Source of the DNA: Henckelia pumila
Lineage: Eukaryota > Streptophyta > Magnoliopsida > Lamiales > Gesneriaceae
DNA length: 64,000 nucleotides
Direction: 5' to 3'
Assembly: GCF_033568475.1 (NCBI RefSeq)
Contig: NC_133121.1
Span: 7,130,001-7,194,000, forward strand
The notes below the pieces were generated by a model. It searched no databases and was not told where the DNA came from. It saw only the letters and a program-made list of their open reading frames with translations. Position numbers and translations under genes: made by a program. The stretch's first letter is position 1. Each line of letters opens with the position of its first letter. Positions 57,001 to 64,000 of the stretch are shown here, in pieces.

Positions 57001-58135
57001 TATGCGTAGATTTTCATCTGTTGAGGGTCTTGAGAATCTCCTGAAAGATGTAGTTGATAAAGCTAGAAGTCAGAGCAAAGAAAATTTACAAATAATTGTT
57101 TGTGTGATGGCTAATAAGGATCCTGGATACAAGTTTCTCAAGTGGGTCTCTGAAACTAAAATTGGTGTCTTGACCCAATGTTGCTTGTCCTCCCAGGCCA
57201 ATAAGGGACAGGACCAGTATCTAGCTAATCTTTGTCTCAAGATCAATGCTAAACTTGGGGGCAGCAACTTCGAGCTGATGACGAAGCGGCTTCCTCTTTC
57301 TTATGATCAAGAAGACCAAATGATGTTTATAGGAGCTGATGTGAATCACCCTGCACCAAATAATGATTCATGCCCCTCAATTGCTGCAGTTGTAGGCACT
57401 GTTAACTGGCCTGCTGCAAATCGATATGCTGCTAGGGTCAGTCCCCAAGCCCATCGCGCAGAAAAGATTTCCAATTTCGGAGGCATGTGTTTAGATTTGA
57501 TCAAAACTTACACTATGCTCAACGGCGCTAGACCGAGCAGGATTGTGATCTTTCGAGATGGTGTTAGCGAGGGGCAATTCGTAATGGTGTTAGCTGAGGA
57601 GCTGCGTGACATAAAGAGTGCGATTTATGAAGACCATTATCGACCAAAAATCACTCTTATTGTTGTTCAGAAGCGCCACCAGACTCGTCTTTTTGGTGAG
57701 GGCAGAAATGACGTGGGGCCAACCGGCAATGTGCCTCCAGGAACTGTGGTGGACACAGTTATCGTTCATCCTATCTACTTTGATTTCTATCTCTGCAGCC
57801 ATTATGGAGGTTTAGGTACAAGCAAGCCAACGCACTACCACGTGCTTTGGGATGAGAATCTCTTTACATCTGATCAGTTGCAGGAACTCATTTACGACAT
57901 GTGCTTCACCTTTGCTCGGTGCACAAAGCCGGTGTCGCTTGTACCGCCAGTCTACTATGCCGATCTTGTCGCGTACCGGGGGCGTTTGTTCCAAGAGGCA
58001 GCAATGGAGTCTCAATCTCGTTTCTCAACGTCGTCTTCTCATGTGATAAGCTCGACTTCATTGTCTACCGCCTGGTGTGACAAGAGACTCTACAATCTGC
58101 ACCCCGAATTGGAGAACATCATGTTCTTTGTTTGA
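54009..58135 (+). CDS. AGO2: Argonaute, AGO2/3-clade (copy A, complete)
   Basis: Three exons (54009-54348, 54881-56099, 56686-58135) with GT-AG introns give 1002 residues. The N-terminus is disordered and rich in Gly, Arg and Gln, with repeats around QPRPQQQWAER and QQG.GRG (about residues 10-100), like the RG-rich start of AGO2. The ArgoN domain starts near 154, PAZ ends near EGQRYPKENL (about 475), and MID and PIWI follow from about 520. Catalytic residues are Asp738 (IGADVNHP), Glu779 (HRAEKI), Asp811 (FRDGVSEG) and Asp946 (VYYADLVAYRGR). The last is His in AGO1 and AGO7 and Asp in AGO2/3, which places it in that clade. AGO2 binds small RNAs with 5' A and acts in antiviral silencing and DNA repair. 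A poly-A signal AATAAA lies at about 58336. The gene name rests on similarity. Confidence 0.93.
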
Positions 58136-61100
58136 ATAGCAACCCCTTTTACTATTCATTTAGTAAAGACGGGTTTGTGCGCGAATCTAACGGGGGGGTT
58201 TTCTTGTATATCGTTCATTCCTCAAAGCAGTTGCATTGAGTTTTGAGAAACAAGCATCCCCTGGTCTTCCCCCCTTGTGTGTTTTCTGTTCACTGTGTGT
58301 TTGGGTTTGTCTGTGTATGTGATTTGTTTGTGTCAAATAAAAAACGAGATATTGTGCATAAGTCTCGTTTTCTTTCCTATGATGGCATTTAGATTCATAA
58401 GTCTGGAATTATTGTTGAACCAAAGATTATGATGAATTTTAAATGTTTGGAAGTATTTCATACTTACTAGTAATTAGTGTTTTGAATTTAATAATGTTTG
58501 ATATTTTGCCATTAATATTCGTTTCTATTTGACATTGTTCTTTCCATTTATTTGTTTTAAGTTGGGAGTTTTTCAGCTTTTATTATCACGAAGTCATTGA
58601 TATTTTTTTATGTTTAATTTAATGTATTTTCTTTAATAATTGGTTGCTTAATAATGATATTTTCTTCAGATTCAATAATCGACAAGTTTAATAAAAGTGA
58701 CTGGAAATAAATAAAAAATAAAAAAATCAACCACGATATAGAATGGTGCGACAATATATAATTAATACATATTCATTTCAGGGGTTCATATCTATATACC
58801 AAATATATAATTTAACATTGGATTGTAACGTTCAAAGTGTTGACTTAATTTCTGCTGTTTCGTGCAAGTTAATGCTATGAGACATTATGCTTGAAAATGT
58901 CTAAATTTCGGAGTTTTATGTTGTTCTTATTGTCAGTAAATTTATTTATATATTAAAATCATAAATTCTTAATTGCAATGGGAGTTTTTTATTGTAATAT
59001 AAATTAGGATTATTTATTATAATCTTCTCCTTGTTTAATAATGATAGGTAGTAAGCTCAATTTCAATATTTAGCCATGTCTAAAAAAACTCAAGCTCACA
59101 TTCGTAAGTTTATAAATAGAAGACTATCTTCACTATCCGAGGTAAACTGTAGACACTTCATTTGAGCCATATTATTTTCAACTTTTATCTTTACGCTGTT
59201 TGTTTGATTTGAACATCGAAGTGTTTACATCGAGTAACTCTCAGTGTCTCTAACGTTTGTTTGTGATGTAGGTGATAGCCCAAAAAATTTAGTTGGTTAC
59301 CGTCTTACATGCCTACGAGACTGCAAACAAAATTATCTGCCAGACTACGTATGAGACAAGCGACGAGACCGTCACTAGTTACAAGGCTACGAATGTCTCC
59401 CTTACGAAGTTGCAGCTTACTGATCTATGCTTGCGAGGTTGCAGCTCAGTACTCTACATTTACAAGGTTTCGCTTATGACCAATTTGACTCAATATATCC
59501 TTTGGCTGCATCAAATACATGTCGGTGCTCACTGGCACAATCTTTCCTTTTTTTATTTTTTTATTTTACATTTTTGCTCTTTCTATAGATTAGCGAAATA
59601 GTTGAATTTACTGGTTAGTACTTCATTTGAATAGGTTATAAGATTGAAAATATAAATTCAACATTAACATGATCAAAAATAAAAAAAAATGCAAATAACA
59701 AGATTAAAAATATTGTTATCCCTTTTTTAAAAAAATATATTTGTACGCTTTAATTTAGAAACACATATATAATCCTACATGTTTTTGCCTTTTATTTTAT
59801 TGTTTGGCCTGGGCTATATCTAAATATAAGTATATAACCTATTAAAATAATCCCACATTAAAAACAAGCAAAAAAATCAATATATAAAAACCATATGCAA
59901 ATTTTTTATCATATTTTTGGAAAATAATATTGTGTCAATTATGAAGATATTCAAATTATTTATATAGTTGCGAAATACGAATACTTGGGAAAGAAAATAT
60001 ACGTACTGTGATTATAATTACTGTATGGTTAACTAAAAATTTCAGACGGTCATTTTTATCATTTTGTTTCTGTATAATGATTATTCATACAATTCTTAGT
60101 AAATCTCGAATATTTACAGGGTGGTCTACAAATCATAATAATTAAGCAAATTTTATGTCGGTGTGCTAGATTTTTTCAATAAAATTTTAGAAAGGATCGA
60201 ACTCGTGATATTAAGCAAATTTAATTAATACGATTAATTTGTTCGATAAACTATTGAAATATACGTACTGATTATAATTATTTTTTAAACATTTCTCATT
60301 TTTAGTATTTTATAATGAAAAGGCTTAAAATTATGTGTTCGGAAAGTGTAATTGTAAAATATTTTTGAAAAATATATATTTTTTTAAAAAGTGTTATCCA
60401 AGTATAATTTTTAAAGAATAATGAAAATATGTTTTTAGATATTTTTAGACTGGAATACAATGATAAAAATCAAAACGAACTTATTTTTAAAATATTAAAA
60501 TATTTTTATAGAATAATTGTTCAAACACATATTTATTCTTACAATAATTTTGAAAAAAATTCATACAAAAATTTAAAAAAAAAACATTTTTAAAAAATAT
60601 TTATTAGTTTTTTTCATTTTAATTTTCTATTTTTTCCTCTATTTTTTAAAACTCAAATTTCGGTATTTATTAATTTATTTTTTTCCAATGTTTTTATTTC
60701 TCCGTTACAAAAAACATAATGAGTTACTAATGATCAATGGTATATCCACTACATTAGTTGGCACCTAGCAGTATGGTGATCAATTCTACACCCTTATGAT
60801 TATATACCATTTTAAAAATATATAAAATATTAAAAGGAATTTGAAAAACAAAGAAATAACATATTTTCTCGATTTTCTTATTGAATACGTCAGAGTGATT
60901 TTTTGGTATATTGATATTGATATTATCATCATCGTCATCCTCATCATCATCATCATCATTAATCGAAACTCTGTACAAACCAACAAATATATTATCATTT
61001 GACGAGTGAGTCAATCATTATCTCATCTAAGACTTATTTTGAAGACCCCGATGTTTTGTCATGATCAGCTATATTCAAAGTTACGAATCACAAGGATATG

Positions 61101-61700
61101 AAACTGTTAAATTTTAGGAATTTTAAATTTTTGATATGTGATATAGCAACTAGAAAATTTTCAACGAAAAATGTTGTATTATGAATTTTTTATTGTTTCT
61201 AAATTATTTAATTTTGTTTTTCTAAATGTACAAAATATAATCAATTTAGATTGTCTTTGGATAATGTCATTTGAAATATTTGGATTTTGAATTAATTTTA
61301 TTTGTTGAATTTAAAATAAAATCAATCTGATACTATATTTTCACTTACAACCATAGATTTTAAATGATTTCAATATTATAAAGATTTGAACTCAATTGTG
61401 ATTAGGTCAATCATAGTGTAAATAAATATAAAGATGAATTTAATTTTTTTTCTATAAGTTATCTAAACAATGAAGTTACATTTAAATCAATGGATTTCAA
61501 ATCTTTTTATTTAAACCCAACATTAATTTTTTTGAATTTTAATAATTTATCATACACTCATATTTACTAATTGTTACTACTTATTAGGTAAAAAAAAAAA
61601 AAAAAAGGTTTCGGGTGAATTCTAGTACACTCAAAGTGTAAAAATAACATAATTTTAATTTTAATTTTAAAAATAAAAAAATCGATTAATTTTAGTAATA
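58136..61700. other. Between the two AGO2-like genes; no gene seen
   Basis: It contains the 3' flank of copy A, an anonymous stretch (58400-59720) and the left part of unit B. The open frame at 59293-59601 is composed of short repeated phrases with no family features. A CAT/ATC-rich microsatellite lies at about 60920-60960. Confidence 0.6.
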
Positions 61701-62027
61701 AAATCAAATTATACAATTGGATCGGTTCAGTTGGCGAATGAGTACGACTTGTACTTTTATGTATTTGGAGGCCCAACGATATTAAAAATTTGGGTCGAGC
61801 CCAAAGTACATGGGTCTTAGTCCTAAGTGAGAGAATCTTCTGGAACGCCCCAGTACACGTAAAACTTGCAGCCAAAGCTAAGCTGGGATGCCACAGACAG
61901 AATTTCCACGTTGCTTCTGCTCAACAACTCCTTCTTTAAATTCCCCCATTTTTGCTCCGCTCGTTTCACACCTACTCATTATATTTTTATTACAATCTCA
62001 ATTTCATATTCATACATATTCGCAGCA
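61700..62027 (+). promoter_or_regulatory. AGO2-like gene B promoter and leader
   Basis: Homologous to 53700-54008, with shared TTTGGAGGCCCAACGA (GGCCCA at 61769), GAGCCCAAAGTACATG and the region just before the ATG (TTACAATCTCAATTTCATATTC, CGCAGCAATGG). It differs by many substitutions and small indels, more than the coding parts do. Confidence 0.45.
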
Positions 62028-64000
62028 ATGGACGGCGGAAGATCAGGCAACTATGGCCGTGGTGGAGGACGGGGCTATCACCGGGCTCAAGCTTCCGGCG
62101 GTAGAGGGCCTCACAATCAGCCACGGCCTCAGCAGCAGTGGGGCGAACGATCTGAACACCCTCATCAACAAGGAGCGGGCCGAGGTCCGCACCATCATCA
62201 GCCACGGCCTCAGCAGCAGTGGGCTGAACCGGCTGAACACCCTCATCAACAAGGATGGGGCCGAGGTCCGCACCATCAGCCTCGGCCTCAGCAGCAGTGG
62301 GCCGAACGGGCTGAAAACCCTCCTCAACAGGGAGTGGGCAGAGGTGCCGGAGGAGGACGAACGGGGGGTGGGAGACCGTGGGGTCAACCTCGTACTCCCT
62401 CGTCATTTCCGGTTCAGTCTCCGGCCCATCCTCCAACTCCTCGCGCAACTTCTGGTATTGATTTTTTTCCCATTTCAAATCTATTCTGTGGTGGATTTCA
62501 TTTGCAGGCCACGAATTTCATTTGGGATTCTTGAATTTCTTGTGCTCTTCTTTTATTTATTTTTTTATTTTTTTATCTTCCATGTAGTTTCTCGATAGTT
62601 TTGAATTTTTGATGAGATTTAGTCAGGGTGTTGACTCTTCTATAGTCAGTCGTATTATTTAATGGTTTGGAAATGGAAAAATTTAAGCTTGAGGTTCGCT
62701 ACGCAATACCTTAAACTTTTAATTCCACCGTTCTTAAATTTCTGATTTAATGCGGTATACTATGACTCATTAGTTACTGATTTTTTTGTTTCAATTCTTT
62801 TTATTTCTTGTCTATGCATTTTTAAAGTTCTTCGGGAATTTATTTCAGAAAGTTGTAGTTAATTAAAAGAGTAAAGATCCAATTTGAATGGTGAATCTCC
62901 TGGATGCTTTATATTCAAGATGTATATTTCAAAATGTGCAATGCCACATGTACAGAGCAATTTTTACGCCACAAAAAATTCAATACAAAATTTTAATTTA
63001 TCAAATCTTACGATACATTGAATGCAAAATCTAACAAAATCATATCAGAATCTCACGAGATAATAGCAAAATATCACGATATAATTGTTGTAAATGTAAA
63101 TATCGTTGTACGATATATTGGTTATACCTCTAGCATTATTCTTTCAAAATTTTGTATTATAACGATGGACTGCACCTTTGTTTGAGAGCTGTTTGATGTC
63201 ATTATTCTTCTAAATTCTTGTTAATGATTATAAGATTCAACTTTAAATCTTATGGCCTTTTGGTTGTTTTCTTCAGACGAGCTTGACACCCGATCATGCA
63301 CGATTTCGCCACCGCAGCCTCTATCGCCTCCGTCCCTCCTATCAAAAGGAGACGAGAATGGTATTCAGCCTATTAGGAGACCTGATCAGGGTGGACGGCA
63401 ATCTGTCAGGCTCATCAAACTTCTTGTTAACCATTTCCCTGTCAAATTTGGCCCTCGGAGTACTATTTTTCACTACGATGTGGACGTCAAGCCTGTTACT
63501 TCAAATGACAACCAATCTGTGAAAAGAACAGTGAGGAAATCTGATTTTCGTTTGATCAGGGATAAGCTGTGCTTTGATAATCCAGATACTTTTCCGATCC
63601 TCAAGACTGCTTATGATGGTGAAAAGAACATATTTAGCGCCGTATCTCTGCCAAGTGGACAATATATGGTGGAACTTTCTGATGGGGAAAATACCAGGGG
63701 CCGTTCTTATTTGTTCACAATCAAATTTGTGAATGAGTTGAAGCTATGCAAGCTGAGTGAATATCTGCGTGGGGAACTCTCCTACATTCCTCGTGATGTA
63801 TTGCAGGGGATGGATTTGGTAATGAAAGAAAATCCTGCTAGGCAGCGAAACTGTGTTGGAGGTGTTTATTACTCCTCGGACTACAGGAGAGAGGATGACC
63901 TTCAAAATGGAGTCGCAGCTTATAGAGGCTTTCGGCAGAGCCTGAAGCCTACCGCACAAGGTCTTTCTTTGTGTTTGGACTACTCTGTTTTAGCATTCCG
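62028..64000 (+). CDS. AGO2: Argonaute, AGO2/3-clade (copy B, 3' part beyond the window)
   Basis: Exon 1 (62028-62454) and exon 2 from 63277 to the window edge are open in the same phases as copy A and give 383 complete codons so far. Exon 1 is 87 bp longer than in copy A because the N-terminal unit (HQPRPQQQWAE..EHPHQQG.GRGPH) is present one more time. ArgoN and the following linker are nearly the same as in copy A. Changes in the visible part include SLLSKGDENG for CLASEGEENG and KFGPRS for IFDPRS. PAZ, MID and PIWI are not visible, so whether this copy is whole cannot be judged. Intron 1 is 822 bp against 532 bp in copy A, partly through a MITE. Confidence 0.88.
62935..63141. mobile_element. 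207-bp insertion in intron 1 of AGO2 copy B with 8-bp target duplication
   Basis: Copy A has a single TTTCAAAA at the matching place. Copy B has it at 62927-62934 and again at 63142-63149 around 207 bp that start TGTGCAATGCCAC and end CTCTAGCATTATTC. The ends are weak inverted matches (GCATTGCAC vs GCATTATTC). The 8-bp duplication points to a hAT-type MITE. The interior has a repeated TATCACGA/ATCTCACGA phrase. Confidence 0.8.

Larger units (their letters stand above)
50668..58300 (+). repeat. Segmental duplication, unit A (contains complete AGO2-like gene)
   Basis: The homologous order with unit B begins at ACGCTTTG.T..AGAAACA.ATAT (50688 vs 59740) and continues through TCCTACATGTTTTGCCT, TATTGTTTGGCC, GTGTCAAT.ATG.AGATATTCAAATTATT and GTGGTCTACAAATCA. 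The AGO promoter, exon 1 and exon 2 follow. Unit A also carries a minisatellite (51505-52120) and a hAT MITE (52544-53156) that are missing in unit B. Offset between units is about 9.1 kb at the left and about 8.0 kb at the genes. Confidence 0.8.
59727..64000 (+). repeat. Segmental duplication, unit B (runs off the window)
   Basis: It is colinear with unit A from about 50668. It includes the downstream flank of the LEA gene in diverged form, then the AGO promoter, exon 1, intron 1 and part of exon 2. It carries its own insertions (for example 62935-63141). The right end lies outside the window. Confidence 0.8.

Noticed and set aside
59293-59601. 102-codon open frame between the AGO2 genes
   Set aside because: Made of short repeated phrases, no start context, no family features, and not recognised in unit A.

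Overview
The window is nuclear DNA of a flowering plant, most likely an asterid eudicot and possibly Lamiales. The evidence is split genes with GT-AG introns, plant-specific gene families (NPH3/BTB, RNC1, SBT1 subtilase, LEA_6, AGO2-type Argonaute), AT-rich intergenic DNA, Copia and chromovirus Gypsy elements, hAT- and Tourist-type MITEs and a tRNA-derived SINE. The Lamiales placement is a weak inference; eudicot is well supported.

Layout. 1-9 kb is intergenic DNA carrying a small Tourist-like MITE (667-792), paired palindromes (about 970-1116) and a young Ty1/Copia element on the minus strand (2256-7188, ATATC target duplication). 9.9-10.5 kb holds a two-exon gene for a small protein with an HEETF...ELHRLYRIQK block and an EAR-like LELTL motif. 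13.1-15.9 kb (minus) is a five-exon NPH3-family BTB/POZ gene like Arabidopsis At1g30440. 16-22 kb is repeat-rich: two hAT derivatives with 8-bp target duplications, a solo-LTR-like fragment and a SINE. 22.5-26.3 kb is a five-exon gene for RNC1, the chloroplast intron-splicing RNase III-like protein, with one GC-AG intron. 28.5-39.3 kb is a large, recent chromovirus-type Gypsy element (TCCAT target duplication). Its left LTR carries a tiny TRIM whose own LTRs contain 5S-rRNA-like sequence. 39.3-45 kb has only MITEs and AT-rich DNA. 45.0-47.3 kb is an intronless SBT1-type subtilase and 50.37-50.61 kb a small LEA_6 gene. From about 50.7 kb to the window end lies a tandem segmental duplication, with an AGO2-like Argonaute gene in each unit: complete at 54.0-58.1 kb, and cut by the window edge at 62.0-64.0 kb.

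The genes do not form one pathway. They cover light/auxin signalling (NPH3 family), chloroplast RNA splicing (RNC1), extracellular proteolysis (subtilase), desiccation protection (LEA_6) and small-RNA silencing (AGO2 pair). The strongest signals for a second look are the AGO2 tandem pair, with its variable N-terminal repeats and mosaic identity, and the 5S-bearing TRIM flanked by an unusual 113-bp duplication.
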